Assembly (NCBI RefSeq): GCF_020283565.1
Contig: NC_060064.1
Coordinates: 17,566,337-17,630,336, forward strand
DNA from: Trifolium pratense
Taxonomy: Eukaryota; Streptophyta; Magnoliopsida; Fabales; Fabaceae
Direction: 5' to 3'
DNA: 64,000 bases
Positions 1 through 12,230 of the stretch are shown in pieces. The translations under genes and the position numbers were made by a program. Numbering within the stretch: the first letter of the stretch is position 1; each line of letters starts with the position of its first letter. The notes below the pieces were generated by a model. That model searched no databases. It was not told the DNA's origin and saw only the letters and a list, made by a program, of their open reading frames with translations.

Positions 1-295
1 ACACAGCTACACGTATTCAACTGTTATATCAAGTCTGACCTATGGTGAGAAAAGAGCTTTGCAAGCTCTGTTGCAGAGATCGGATACCAAGCTCTATATG
101 ACATTTTTATTATTATGTATTATAATATAAAATTAAAATAAATTAATTATGTTTTATGTGAAATATCTGGTGCAGGACCAACTACAAGGAAAGGATGGGG
201 AGTTTCAATTCCTAATGGATTTTGTTTTCACCCTCCTTCACACCTTATTTATGTTAAGGTTCTTGGTTGAGCTCTTTAGTGTGTGTGTATATATC
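1..295. other. Non-coding left edge, no gene seen
   Basis: AT-rich sequence with no supported coding potential. It ends in a short GT-rich run that merges into the target-site duplication of the element starting at 296. Short open frames here lack codon structure and any recognisable motif. Confidence 0.5.
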
Positions 296-1106
296 AATGT
301 TTTAAAAACCGGACCGGCGATCGACCCGGCGAGACCTCTGGGTCAAGGTTTAACCGGTTCAACTGGTCGGACCGCAATTGAACCGGATAATTAATAAATT
401 AATATTAAATTAAATAATAAAATAAAGCACAACTCAACACTAAGCCCTTTTATCAACAAAAAAAAAACACTAATCCCACACTTTAATAGAAAAAAGATCT
501 ACTACTACAATGGCCCAAGCCCATTTTACAACCCTAAATATAAAAGATCTATGTACATGTCTTTGTGCTACTATAGTACAATAGAAATGTACAGCCGCCT
601 CTCTCAAACAAGAAACACAAAAACAACTCTCTCTTCTCATATTCCTCCATCTATTTCTCATGTTCTCTTTCTTGCTCTTCTTCTTCTTTCTCACATTCCT
701 CCTTATAGTTTTTCTTATTCTCTTTTATAAACTCCAACTCTTCTTCTTGTTACTTTCCTCTTTGTCAAAACACGGCCAAAAAATTGCTTCTATAGTAGCA
801 CATATATATTATATTGTTTGTACTCCGTGAAAAATTGAAAGATCATGAGAATAAGAACAGAGAACTTGGACGATTTGTTTGATGAGAAAGAAACAGATAA
901 AAAAATCATTCCAGAAGCCAAAAAACCGGTCCGGTTTAAACTGGTTTTTTCGGTTCAGCGGTCTGACCATCAACCCGGCCGGGTCACACCGGTTTCCAGC
1001 GGGTTTCAAGCAGAACCGATTCTGCATGCTGACCGAACCGCTCACTACACCGGTTCCCGACCCGACCGGTCCAACCGGCCGGTCCGGTCCGGTTTTTAAA
1101 ACTATG
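296..1106. mobile_element. Mutator-like MITE with CCGG-rich ends
   Basis: The left end reads AATGTTTTAAAAACCGG and the right end CCGGTTTTTAAAACTATG, so the termini are inverted repeats. The flanks GTATATATC (287-295) and GTATATATA (1107-1115) match at 8 of 9 bases, the size expected for a Mutator-like 9-bp duplication. Both ends continue into blocks dense in CCGG/GGTTC words. The middle (about 400-900) is AT-rich and pyrimidine-rich with no transposase frame, so the element is non-autonomous. A second, shorter copy of the family lies at 59886-60237. Confidence 0.75.
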
Positions 1107-1194
1107 GTATATATATAATTTTAGCTCAACTCTGATGTAAATATCTAGCTATTGTGAGAAATGAAAATAGTGAATTACTACTATTAAATTCTAA

Positions 1195-1224
1195 CTAGTT
1201 AAAAAACCCGTGCAATCGCACGGT
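1195..1224 (-). mobile_element. Helitron 3' terminus
   Basis: On the minus strand a small hairpin (stem CCGTGC/GCACGG at 1208-1223, loop of 4) is followed after about nine bases by CTAG, with T as the next base outside (1194). Hairpin, spacer, CTAG and a T flank are the canonical 3' end of plant Helitrons. The element would extend to the right; its 5' TC end was not located, so only the terminus is annotated. Confidence 0.6.
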
Positions 1225-2725
1225 CTATCGACTTTTATCCGATATTTAAAAATTTGTTATATAATATTGTTAAAATATAAGTGAAACTATTGTGTTATTT
1301 CTTGTAAAACTTATTAAATGAATAAATTATCAATGACAAATATATATTCAATTTTTGATGTATCGGTGACAAATAATTGTCCCGTGTATATTCTTTATTA
1401 AAAAAATTAAAAATTTGATTAGGAATATTTAGTGTAATTGAGTAAATTTGATAGGAAATAACTTTATTATATTTTTTTATAATAACTTTACAATATTATT
1501 ATTAATAGTTTTTACAATATTATTATTAATAGTTAGTAGTAAATTTAGTAGTAGTAATGTTGTTTATGTTTTTTTTTTTTTATGAAAAATATTGTTTAGT
1601 TCATATCTATAATCTGTTTTATTTCTATTTTTAAGTATGTTATCTTTTTATTGTATTTATCTTATATTTTTTTTATATTTATTTTTTTAGTGAAATTTTT
1701 ATGTGTATAGATTGTTCTGGTTTGTTTTTATCTATAATCTGTTTTGTTTCTATTTTTAAGCATATCGTCTTTTTTCTTTTTTTTGTATTTATCTTATATT
1801 CTTTCTATATTTTTTTATTTATCTTATCTTATAATTTTTTTTTTAAAATTACAATGAAGGATATAAAACTTACAACATAGTTAAAAACAATAAGGATAAT
1901 TTAGGAACTTTGATAGTAATCGATTTTAATATATTAGTAATTGGTTCTGATTTTTTTAAAATTAAAATAGGCACTTAAATTATCTTCTTCCTCTTCTCTA
2001 AGTTCAACTGTCCATAATGGGTGATGAGGATTTTTTTTTGTGGTGTCACTATTTTTTTGGTGGTGATGAGGATCCTTGGGATCACTATTTTTTTGGTGGT
2101 GATGAGGATCTGAAAGACCTGCATGCATTTTTTAAAATCCATTTTTGCATTTCAAATCAATAATTCGTAATGCGTGCATTCAAGTGCAAAAACAACTAAA
2201 GAAAAAGTCTAAAAAAGGTGAAATAGTGTCCATAGATCAGAAGGAAAATGAGTTTACGCAACGTTATTTTGCTGTTTATGTTGGTTGGTGATTAATGCTA
2301 TCATTCATTCACTCAACCTATATAGATGAGAGCAATCTTGACGTTACATAACAAAAAACTCAAGTAGCATAATAAATAAACTCTAATAAATAAACTCTAA
2401 ATTCTCACTCTAAATTCTCACCACTAGACCAAAGCTTGACCAACTTGAATTTTAAAATAGAGTAAAGACCAAACTGAATCTTCAACATAAATTAAGGGAT
2501 CAAATCGAATTTCTTTGAAATGTATTTCGATAGTGCTTACCATTTGTTCAAAAAATAGTGCGTACCATTGTTTATTTCAAACTTTATTTGCTACATCATT
2601 AGGTCATTTCCGACATCAACAAATATTAATAGTGCTTACCGATATTGTAAAAAAATAAATAAATATTGTGCTTATCGTCTATTGCTCAACAAAAGAGACT
2701 AAATTGAATTAATTATAGGGATAAC
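1225..2725. other. AT-rich non-coding DNA
   Basis: T-rich tracts, a partly duplicated stretch (TATCTATAATCTGTTTT-like text near 1605 and 1730), and a short duplicated TTTTTTTGGTGGTGATGAGGATC block at 2048-2110. No gene is supported. Part of this may be the body of the Helitron whose 3' end is at 1195. Confidence 0.4.
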
Positions 2726-2808
2726 CGGATAAGTTGGTTCGATTCCCGGTCATTTTACTTATTGATTTTAAAGGTGAAATTTCAGCCACTAAATTACTTG
2801 ACAAAAAA
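2726..2808 (+). repeat. Partial tRNA-derived SINE
   Basis: Contains a B-box-like GGTTCGATTCCC, then the family text leading to ACTTGACAAAAAAAA. It matches the 3' two thirds of the SINE family seen complete at 54427-54566. The A box end is missing or degraded. Confidence 0.5.
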
Positions 2809-2999
2809 AATAAATTATAGTGATAAGTTATTTTTTCTTTGATAGGATTTATAGAGATAAGTTTTTCTTTTGACCGAGAATTTATAGAGATAAGTTAAAC
2901 ACCAAATTAAACTATTTTAAAATTAAGGGATGAAAGTGGTATTTAAGTTTTTTTTAGGAATTTTTTATTTATCTCTAATAATAGATATTGGATAATTAC

Positions 3000-3401
3000 C
3001 GTTGCCTATGTACGGGTACGGTACCAGTATCCGGTACCGGTACTGGTACGCGATACGATATTTTTAGAAATTTTAAGGTATGAGTACGTTAGTATAAAAT
3101 ATTTGAAAAATTATTTTTAAGTGAATTATTATCATCATGCTTTGAAGATTTAATTTTTTTTGTCTACCGTCTCAACTATTTTCATAAAAAATGAGAGATA
3201 ATCGAAATATAATAAAAATTTATAATATTTGAAGTGATTTTTCAACAGCCAATATGTTTTTTCCGTATTCATCATAATAAATCAACCAAATAAAAATGAG
3301 TACGGAATCGGTGCGTGCCATACGAGTACCATGGAGTATCCGGTACTGATACGTACCCGGTACGGGTACTTTACCATTTTAGGAGTATCCATGCTACATA
3401 G
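3000..3401. mobile_element. hAT-like MITE, GTACGG-rich family (copy 1)
   Basis: Flanked by a perfect 8-bp duplication ATAATTAC (2992-2999 and 3402-3409), the size typical of hAT elements. The right end reads as CTATGTAGCATGG on the minus strand; the left end is a slightly rearranged CGTTGCCTATGTACGGG. Both ends are rich in GGTACCGGTAC-like words. No coding capacity. The same family recurs at 60800-61502. Confidence 0.75.
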
Positions 3402-3409
3402 ATAATTAC

Positions 3410-4707
3410 ACAACAATTTCTACTAGCGTCGAACCTTGAGTCGAATTGATCGTGTCATGTGCAACATCCATCAATGATGGTTCATTAATGTCCATTGCTC
3501 TAGCCATAAGCTTGGCAGCTCCAGCTCAAAACCAAAAGGGCCCACCCTGCGAGGCCAGAGTGTGCGGGCTCAGTGGTCAGCCCACATTCGAATTAAGGGA
3601 TCATTTTTAGCTTATGCCAGATTTAAAGAGATACTACGAGTCCTCCGTCCTAGATTCCATCGCGGCATCGCCGCAGCCATCTGATTCACTGGTTAATGAA
3701 AGATAAACAAACAATAAACTACGCTACAACTTTTTTTGAATGACAAAATTAATTCTCTTAAAAACAATATTCATGACCAATATTACTGTACATACTTTTT
3801 TAAACTCTTTTGCAAAAAACTTACTGTCTCTAATGTTAAAATGCAAAAAAATGTCAAGCATGGTATATATAAGATTAACTGCACAATATTATAAACTGAT
3901 AGTGAAATAATAAAAAAAAAAATTTATAATCGGATCCTAAATTATTTTATTTTTTTCAATTAAGTCCTTCCGTTAAATGACTGTTAGTCAACCGGCATGA
4001 CATACTTACATTATTTAAATAGGTCCCCTGACTAATTTTCGCAGGTCCCTAAATTAATTATCATTCTATTATTTTTTTACTATAGTTAATTCTTTAATTT
4101 GTTTTTTTAAAAAGAAAATATAAGAATTAGTAATAAAAATAGAATACTAAGAATTAATAATAAAAATAAAATATACAAATTAGTAATAATAATTTGGGTT
4201 AAATGTGTTTTGATCCTCAAATTTGGGTTAAATGTATTTGGTCCCTACAAAAAAAGTGGCATTTTTAGTTCTACAAAATTTTTATGTATGCAGTTTTTGT
4301 CCCGTTATTTTTCGAAATTCGAAAAAAAATTATCTTTAAATTTTCAAATTTTTGGATAATTTGTTTCAGGTATATATGTTTAGAATATTATAAAAAGTTT
4401 GTTCTGTAAAAAAAAAATTACTATAAAAAGTTTATATGCAAAACTTTAAATTTTTTTAAAATGTGAAGAATTGAATATAAATTTTTAAAATTTCAAAAAG
4501 ATAAAAATAACGAAAATCTCGATTAAAAAAATAAAAAAATTCAATTTTGAGTTTTTTTTTCCGAAGAACTTTTTACAATGTTCTAAATTTGTTTGCAAAA
4601 TAATCATTCAAAAATACACATTACAGTCAGGATTAAAGCTACGTACATAATAATTTTCTAAAAGTATTAACTTTCATCTTCATAGATACTAAAAGTAAAA
4701 TTTAATA
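3410..4707. other. Non-coding, repeat-derived DNA
   Basis: No gene seen. From about 4196 the phrase GGGTTAAATGT(G/A)TTT...GGTCC appears twice; this is the terminal motif of a common plant non-coding repeat whose better preserved copies are at 18638-19066 and 19416-19895. Confidence 0.4.
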
Positions 4708-4840
4708 TTTTTTTGTCAAGTTGCTTAATTAGTGGCTAGAAATGCCACACTTAAGTGGATACATGATGACCTGAGTTTGAACTTCAATTTCTTGCATATA
4801 TAATGCAATATCCTGCTAAATGAGCTAAACTCACATCACT
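4708..4840 (-). mobile_element. tRNA-derived SINE (minus strand)
   Basis: On the minus strand it begins near GTGAGTTTAGCTCATTTAGC (A-box-like), has a degraded B box, and ends in the family text CTTGAC plus an A tail. It is flanked by a perfect 11-bp direct repeat AAAATTTAATA (4697-4707 and 4841-4851), as expected for target-primed insertion. Confidence 0.75.
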
Positions 4841-4961
4841 AAAATTTAATAATTTTAATATTTTATAAAGACCAAAAAATATAGTACTGTAAAAATAAAC
4901 TGTATAATTATTTTTTTAAAATACTAAAACAAATGCCCATTATGGCCCATTGTGAAATAAT

Positions 4962-5079
4962 AAGTGTGTGTGTGTGTGCCTGCTTCAATCTTACGCCAAT
5001 TGCCTTTGCCAGTAGTGAAATGAAAAGAATATAAAAATTCATTCTTTCTTTCTTTCTTTCTTTCTTTCTTCTTCTTTCA
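4962..5079. repeat. GT and TTTC microsatellites
   Basis: A (GT)n run at about 4963-4978 and a (TTTC)n run at about 5041-5076. The second could sit in a 5' UTR, since pyrimidine-rich microsatellites are common there in plants, but no start codon with coding sequence follows. Confidence 0.8.
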
Positions 5080-6873
5080 AGAAACAAGAAAAGAATAAAC
5101 ACGCAAACACACATTGTGGAGTGCGATATCAAACCTCTTTGGATGTTCGGTGTTTCGCTCAATCATCTTTATTATTTGCAACATCAAGAAACAACATTCA
5201 ATTTCTTCTGTTTGATACGGTAATTTTCTCAATTTCTTTCCACATATTTGCATGTTGATTCAGATACCCATTTTCTCATTCTTTATTAAAAGAACAAAAG
5301 AACCCTAATTGTGCAAAAGTTGTTATGTTCTATCCCAAAATAACCTAAAAAGACAGTTTTTTGTTTGTCACCATAAGGGAATTTCACTCGTTTTTGCAAT
5401 TTTCATTCTAACATATTTGCCCCATCTGGATTGGGAACGATGATGGGTTTCCAATTTTAAAGGGTATAAAACCCTATAAGACTGTGAATCATTGTGTGAC
5501 GGAATCTTTTTTCATTATCTGAAAAAGGGGTGGAGTATATTGCCCTAGTGACCCTAAATTTGACTGTTGGAATCGATGAATATACTATGTTTTATAAATT
5601 TTGTAACGGATGGATCATAGTACCTCAATGACCATAGAGTAAAATTTGGATGAACTTAATGACCCTAGTCCCATGAATGGATATATGTTCTGCTTTGATG
5701 ATCCATAGTCCCTAAATTCAATCATCTGCTTGAAAAAAGGTACAACTTCTGCTTGACCCTAGTCCCATACAGTTTTTGGAATTTTCATTCCAACATATTT
5801 GCCCAATCTGGTTTATAATCAATACATGTTGGGAACGATGATGTGCTTCGATAAAAACTTTTAATCTCCTGCTTTGATAAAAAGTGATTGGATGTCTTGA
5901 TTGCCAAAACATGCTGGATAAATTACTTAATGACCCTAGTCCCTGGATGCGAAAGCTAGTTGTTGCCTTAATTGCTACTCAAGCAATTGTATCTATCGGT
6001 GTCCGTTTTCTATTAAAAAAATTATGAATTTTTATTCATAATAATGCATGAATGGGTATATAGTCTGCTTTGATGACCCTAGTCCCTAAATTCAATTTTG
6101 CAATTGCAATTAGAAGTGATTTTGCATTATGAATAATGACCCTTGTCTCAAATGTTTCATAAGTTTTGTAAGGGATGGATGCCTCAATGACCTTTGAGAA
6201 AAATGCATTATAAATTCTTTATTCATAATGGAAAAGTTTGATGGTGGCTTTCAAAGGAAAGAAATTTTAATATGAAATTCTATTCAAAACGTGAATGTGT
6301 CTATTGTCTTTTTATGACCCTTATTGTGAAACTGTCACTAGTGGTATGGTATACAAAGTTGGATATACTTTGTTCCATGATTTTTGTAAGGAATTCTCTT
6401 GGTGGCCCAAAAATGCTGGATGATGCCATATTGTTAATGCTAGTTGTTGCCTTAAATGAAATTTTAATATAAAATTTCATTCATAATCAATGCAAGGATA
6501 ATATCTATTGTGCTTTGATGACCCTACTGATAAGGGTTTCAAAGGAATTCTCAGGAACAAAGTACAAAGAAACCAACTCTTTGGAGTATAAACTATTGCT
6601 TATAATATCGATCTGGTATGTATGACATTATGCAGACAACCTATGCTATATAAGGATGCTTGCATAGTGATCAATGGAGGAAACCATAATGAGGTTGTAT
6701 CTGATAAAATTCAGTGGGTGTTGGCATAGTAGCACTATATTTGTGTTGATAATTATAAATGTAAGTCTTGGATTTAGTAACCTAAAAAAGGTAGAACCTT
6801 ACCCATTTTTATCATTCTTGATCATTCAATAAGATTCAATCTCTGCTGAGCATAACAGTGTTCAGGTTCAACA

Positions 6874-7058
6874 TGCTAATAAAGTGGTTACCCAAGGTTC
6901 AGCGGTGATTTGGAAACCGAAATCTCATGGAACTGTTCTTGGAGGACTGCAACTGAAGTTGAAAGCATGCTGTTGGGTAAAGGGAAGGTTGATGGTTCAG
7001 ATGCAGCTTCATGCACGAATCAGAGCAACCTTTTGGAAATGTAAAGTCAGATAAAGAG
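6874..7058 (+). pseudogene. Broken exon copy A of a plant gene
   Basis: This stretch encodes an SAVIWKPKSHGT-like segment and later CAYGAATCAGAGCAACCTTTT-like text, and ends with GAG followed by a GTATATG splice-donor-like sequence. Compared with the copy ending at 9540 it has lost bases inside the ATCAGAGCAAC...TCAGAT(A/C)AAGAG core, so the reading frame is broken. The identity of the parent gene is tentative; see the second copy. Confidence 0.5.
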
Positions 7059-9337
7059 GTATATGATTCCTATCTCAATTTCTTATGTTTTGATTTCATG
7101 AGTGGATGTATCAATTTTCCTAGTTTATATATATTTTTCTTCATAATAATTGTTTGAGTTTCAATTTATTAGATAAATCAAACACAATTTTTTCAAGAAC
7201 AGTCAAAAGAAACTAATATGCTCTCTGCTGAAAGATAAACTTTGTTTGCTATTCCACATATTTCCATTGATGCATGCTCAGATACTCATTTTCTAATTCT
7301 TGATAATTCAACAACATACAATCTTCTGCTTGATTAAAACAAAATAACCTTACTAATTGGGCAAAAGGTGTTTTGTTCTAAGACCCTGTTTGGTACCAAT
7401 ATTTTGAAAGATAGAACTTTCTCGTTTGCTACGGTAATTTTGGAACTTTCAATCCAATATATTTTCATTGATACATGTTGAGATACCTATTTTTAATTTA
7501 GTCAAGAACATTCAATCATTGTGTGACTGAATCTTTTTTCATTATCTGAAAAAGGGGTGGAGTATATTGCCCCAGTAACCCTAAATTTGACCATTGGAAT
7601 CGATGAATATACTATGTTTTATAAATTTTGTAACGGATGGATCATAATAGATGCCTCAATGACTATAGAGTAAAATGTTGGATGAACTTAATGACCCTAG
7701 TCCCTGAATGTGATAGCTAGTTGTTGTCTTAATTGCTACTCAAGTAATTGTCTCTATCGGTGTCCGCTTTTCTATTAAAAAAATTATGCATTTTTATTCA
7801 TAATAATGTATGAATGGGTATACATTTTGCTTTAATGACCCTTAGTCCCTAAATTCAATTCTGCAACTGCAATTAGAAGTGATTGCATTATGAACAACAT
7901 TCAATCTTCTGCTTCATAAAAACAAAACAAAAGAACCTTAATTGAGCAAAGGTGTTCTTTTTGTCCCATCATGACCCTTTTGTTGTTTGGCACCATTTTT
8001 TGAAAGAGTAACTTTTTCGTTTGGTAAGGTAAATTTTGAACTTTCGTTTCAATATATTTGCATTCACGAATCATATATGTTGAGATACCCATTTTTTATT
8101 TTGTCAAGAACATTCAATCTTCTGCTTGAAAAAGAGGTACAACTTTACCCATTTTTCTGGTTCTTGATCATTGAAGAACATTCAATCTTCTGCTTGAGAA
8201 AAAAAAGAACCTTAATTGTGCAAAAAGTGTTATGTCCCAAGATCATGTTTGGTCCCAATATTTTAAAACAACAGTTTTTGGAATTTTCATTCCAACATAT
8301 TTGCCCCATCTGGTTTATAATCAATACATGTTGGGAACGATGATGGGCTTCGATAAAAACTTTTAATCTTCTGCTTCGATAAAAAGTGATTGGATGTCTT
8401 GATTGCCAAAACATGCTGGATAAATTACTTAGTGACCCTAATCCCTGTATGCGAAATCTAGTTGTTGTCTTAATTACTACTCAAGCAATTGTCTCTATCG
8501 GTGGTCGTTTTCTATTAAAAAAATTATGAATTTTTATTCATAATAATGCATGAATGGGTATATAGTCTGCTTTGATGACCCTTAGTCCCTAAATTCAATT
8601 CTGCAATTGCAATTAGAAGTGATTTTGCATTATGAACATAATGACCCTTGTCTCAAATGTTTCATAAGTTTTGTAAGGGATGGATGCCTCAATGACTTTT
8701 GAGAAAAATGCATTATGAATTTTTTATTCATAATGGAAAAGTTGGATGGTGGCTTTCAAAGGAAAGAAATTTAATATGAAATTTTATTCAAAACGTGTAT
8801 GATGTTTATTGTGTTTTTATGACCCTAATTGTGAAACTGTCACTAGTGGTATGAGCTTGCTAACTCCAAATTTGACGATAAGATGAATATACTTTGTTGC
8901 ATGATTTTTGTAAGGTATTGTCTTGGTGGGCCAAAAATGTTGGATGATGTCATAATGTGAAAGCTAGTTGTTGCCTTAAAATGCTGGATGATGTCCCTAA
9001 ATGCAATTTTGCAACTGCAACATGAAGTGATTTTGCAAATGCAAAAGGAAATGCGTCCTTGTGTTTGATTAGCCTACTGATAAAGGGTTTCAAAGGAATT
9101 CTCTAAGGAACAAATGAATCAACTGAAGCAAAGTACAAAAAAACCAATTCTTTGGAGTCTAAACTATTTCATATAAGGGGATGCTTGCATTGTGATTAAT
9201 GGAGGAATCCATAATGAGGCTGTATATCTGTTAGTCTTGTTTACTGCAGGACCTACTATGAAATCTGATAAAATTCAATAAAATTCAATCTTCTGCTTGA
9301 GAAATAGAAAACCTTTTATTGGTGAACATAGCAGTGT

Positions 9338-9540
9338 TCAATTTCAGCGGTGATTTTGAAACCGAAATCTCATGAAATTGTTAGTGTAGGACACGGTAAC
9401 TTAAGTTGAAAGCATGCTGGTGGGTAAAGGGGAAGTTGGTTGATGGTTCAGGACTTCAGGTGTTGGTGTTGATGTGGCTTCATGCACGAATCAGAGCAAC
9501 TTTCTATCCCAAATTTGAAAATGAAAAGTCAGATCAAGAG
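9338..9540 (+). pseudogene. Broken exon copy B, IRATFYPKFENEKSDQE
   Basis: Positions 9490-9540 read IRATFYPKFENEKSDQE in one frame and stop exactly at a GTATGTG donor. From memory this motif belongs to a conserved plant protein family of plastid-envelope type (Arabidopsis At1g42960-like); that assignment is recollection, not a search result. The upstream part (ACCGAAATCTCATG..., AAAGCATGCTGGTGGG...) is collinear with copy A (6895-7058), but the two differ by indels that shift the frame, so neither can make the full protein. Following exons of the family were not found. Confidence 0.5.
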
Positions 9541-12230
9541 GTATGTGATTCAGTTTTTATGTTTTGATTTCACATATTTGCATTGATGCATATTCAGATA
9601 CTCATTTTCTCGTATTCTTGATTATTCAACAATATTCAATCTTCTGCTTGATAGAAACAAAATAACCTTACTAATTGAGCAAAATGTGTTTGGTACCAAT
9701 ATTTTGAAAGATAGAACTTATCATTTGCTACGGTAATTTTGGAACTTTTAATCCAATATATTTGTTGCATCGATACATGTTGAGATACCTATTTTTCATT
9801 ATTGATTAGTCAAGAACATTCAATCTTCTGCTTGAAAAAAGGTAGAACCTTACCCATTTTTCTCATTCTTGATTGTTCAAGGACATTCAATGAAACTTTA
9901 ATTGAGCAAATGCGCTCTGTCCCAAGAATATTTTGAAAGTTAGTTTTTTTTTCTTCGTTTGGTACGGTAATTATGAGATTTCATTCCAAAATATCGGTTT
10001 GCGGTTGAGACTTGTTGTGATACCGATTTTTTAATTCTTGATAATTCAAGAACATTCAATCTTTTGCTTGAAAACACGAAACCTTAATTGTTAAAACGTG
10101 TTATGTCCCAAGAATCTTCAATCTTCTGCATATTGGAAATTTCATTCCAACATATTTGCCCCATCTTGTTTATAATCGATACATGTTGGGAACAATGATG
10201 GGCTGCTGATTTTATCATTCTTGATTATTCAAAAACCTTTAATCTTTTGTTTCGATAAAAAAGCGAACCTTCAAATTTTATAAGGGATTGGATGTCTTGA
10301 TGCCCAAAAAATGCTGGATAAATTACTTAATGACCCTAGTCACCGAATGTGAAAGCTAATTGTTGCGACTCGAGCAGTTGTCTCTATCGATGTCCTCTTT
10401 TATGTCATCTTTTATTCATATTGCACAAATGGATATCTATTTTGATTTGATGACCCTTAGTCCCTAAATTCAATTTTGCAACTGCAATTAGAATTGATTT
10501 TGGATTATGAACTTAATGACCCTCATAAAAAAAAAGAAAAGTTGGATGGTGGCCTTTAAAGAAATTTTAATTTGAACTTTTATTCAAAACGTGTATGGTC
10601 GCTATTGTCTTATTATGACCCTAATTGTGAAACTGTCAACTGAGACGATTTATTTTTTATTTTTTTCATTATCTATAAAGGGTGGTATACTGGTATGGTA
10701 CACATAAGCCCACTAACTCCAAATTCGATAATAAGATGGTTATACTTTTTTCCATGGTTTTGTAAGGGATTGTCTTGGTAACCCAAAAATGTTAGATGAT
10801 GCCTTAATGCGAAAACTATTTGCCTTAAATGCAATTTTACTACAAAATTTTATTCATTATATAAGGCACAAATATTAGCTATTGTGCTTTGATGTCCCTA
10901 GTCCCTAAATGCAAAGTGATTTTGCAAATGCAAAATGGAGTGCATGCTTGTGTTGGATTAGCCTATTGATATGAGTTTCAAAGGAAATCTCTACGGAAGA
11001 AACGAATCAACTAAAATTAAGTACAAAGAAACTAACTCTTTGGAGTCTGAACTATTTCTCACAGTATTTATCTGGTATATATGGCATTATGCAGACCACC
11101 TATGTCATATAAGGATGCTGGCATTGCGATCAACTGAGGAAACCATAACAAGGTCGTATCTGTCAATGTTTTTTACTGCAGGTGGATGTATAAGATTCGG
11201 ATAGCACTAGATTTGTGTTGATAATTATAAATGTGAGTATTGGATTTAGTAACTTGAATACATGTGAGCTCTTATAAGTGGCCTCTCGGTTATGCAGCAT
11301 TTAATCAATCGATCATGTAGGTGGTACAACCACTCTAGTATGCAGCCTACAAACTTGATATGGTCACTGATGACAGTTCTTTCAGACAATATTATTATGT
11401 AACAGGTATGCTTTGTACCGACAACCCTGAAAGATATTCTCATGTTTGCTACGGTAATTTTTTGAACTTTCTTTTCACATATTTGCATTTATGCATGTTG
11501 AGATATCCATTTTCTCATTCTTGTTTATTTAAAAATATTCAATCTTCGTCTTCATAAAAATGAAAGAAAAATATTCAACCTTAAATTTAGTAAATCAAAA
11601 TTTAAAAGGGTATACAAACCCTATAAGATTGTGAATCATTGTGTGACAGAATCTTTTTTCATTATCTGAAAAAGGGGTGAGTATATTGCCCTAGTAACTC
11701 CAAATTTGACGGTTGGAACGATGAATATAGTTTGTTTATAAATTTTGTAATGAATGGATCATAAATGCCTCAATGACCATATAGTAAAATGTTGGATGAA
11801 CTTAATGACCCTAGTCCCTGAATGTGAAAGCTAGTTGTTGCCTTAATTGCCACTCAAGCAATTGTCTCTATCGGTGTCCTCTTTTCTGTCAAAAAATATA
11901 TATGAATTTTTGTTTATTCATAATGCATGAATGAATATCTATTGTGCTTTGATGACCGTCCGTAAATTCAATTTTGCAACTGCAATTAGAAGTGATTTTG
12001 CATTATGATCTTAATGACCCTATTCCCTTATGTTTCATAAGTTTTGTAAGGAACGGATTGCCTCAATGAGACAATGACCTCAAGAGTAAAATGCAGTATG
12101 ACCTTAATCGTGGATGGTAGTTATTGTCTTTGTATGACCCTAATCGTGAAACTGTCAATTTGATGAATTTTTTTTTCATTATCTATAAAGCATGGTGTGG
12201 TAAACATGAGCCCACTAACTCAAAATTCAA

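Larger units (their letters stand above)
5410..12230. repeat. Decayed tandem modules of 2-2.5 kb
   Basis: Several long phrases recur in the same orientation. A block around GTGTGAC(G/T)GAATC with AAAAAGGGGTGGAGTATATTG is at about 5485, 7510 and 11630. A block ending in ACATGTTGGGAACGATGATG is at about 5440, 5830, 8330 and 10180. AATGACCCTAGTCCCTG followed by AGTTGTTGCCTTAATT and CTATCGGTGTCC occurs near 5930, 7690, 8430, 10330 and 11800. A block beginning GGGTTTCAAAGGAA(T/A)TCTC is at 6533, 9078 and 10972. The main offsets are about 2.5 kb (5740-7058 against 8265-9540) and about 1.9 kb (8280-9270 against 10140-11260). No transposon ends are visible. The simplest reading is repeated tandem duplication of an intron-rich gene segment followed by decay. 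Confidence 0.75.

Noticed and set aside
5718..5912. Minus-strand frame MFWQSRHPITF, repeated at 8145-8414
   Set aside because: The two frames are similar because the DNA module is duplicated; the frame is not conserved elsewhere in the array and resembles no known protein.
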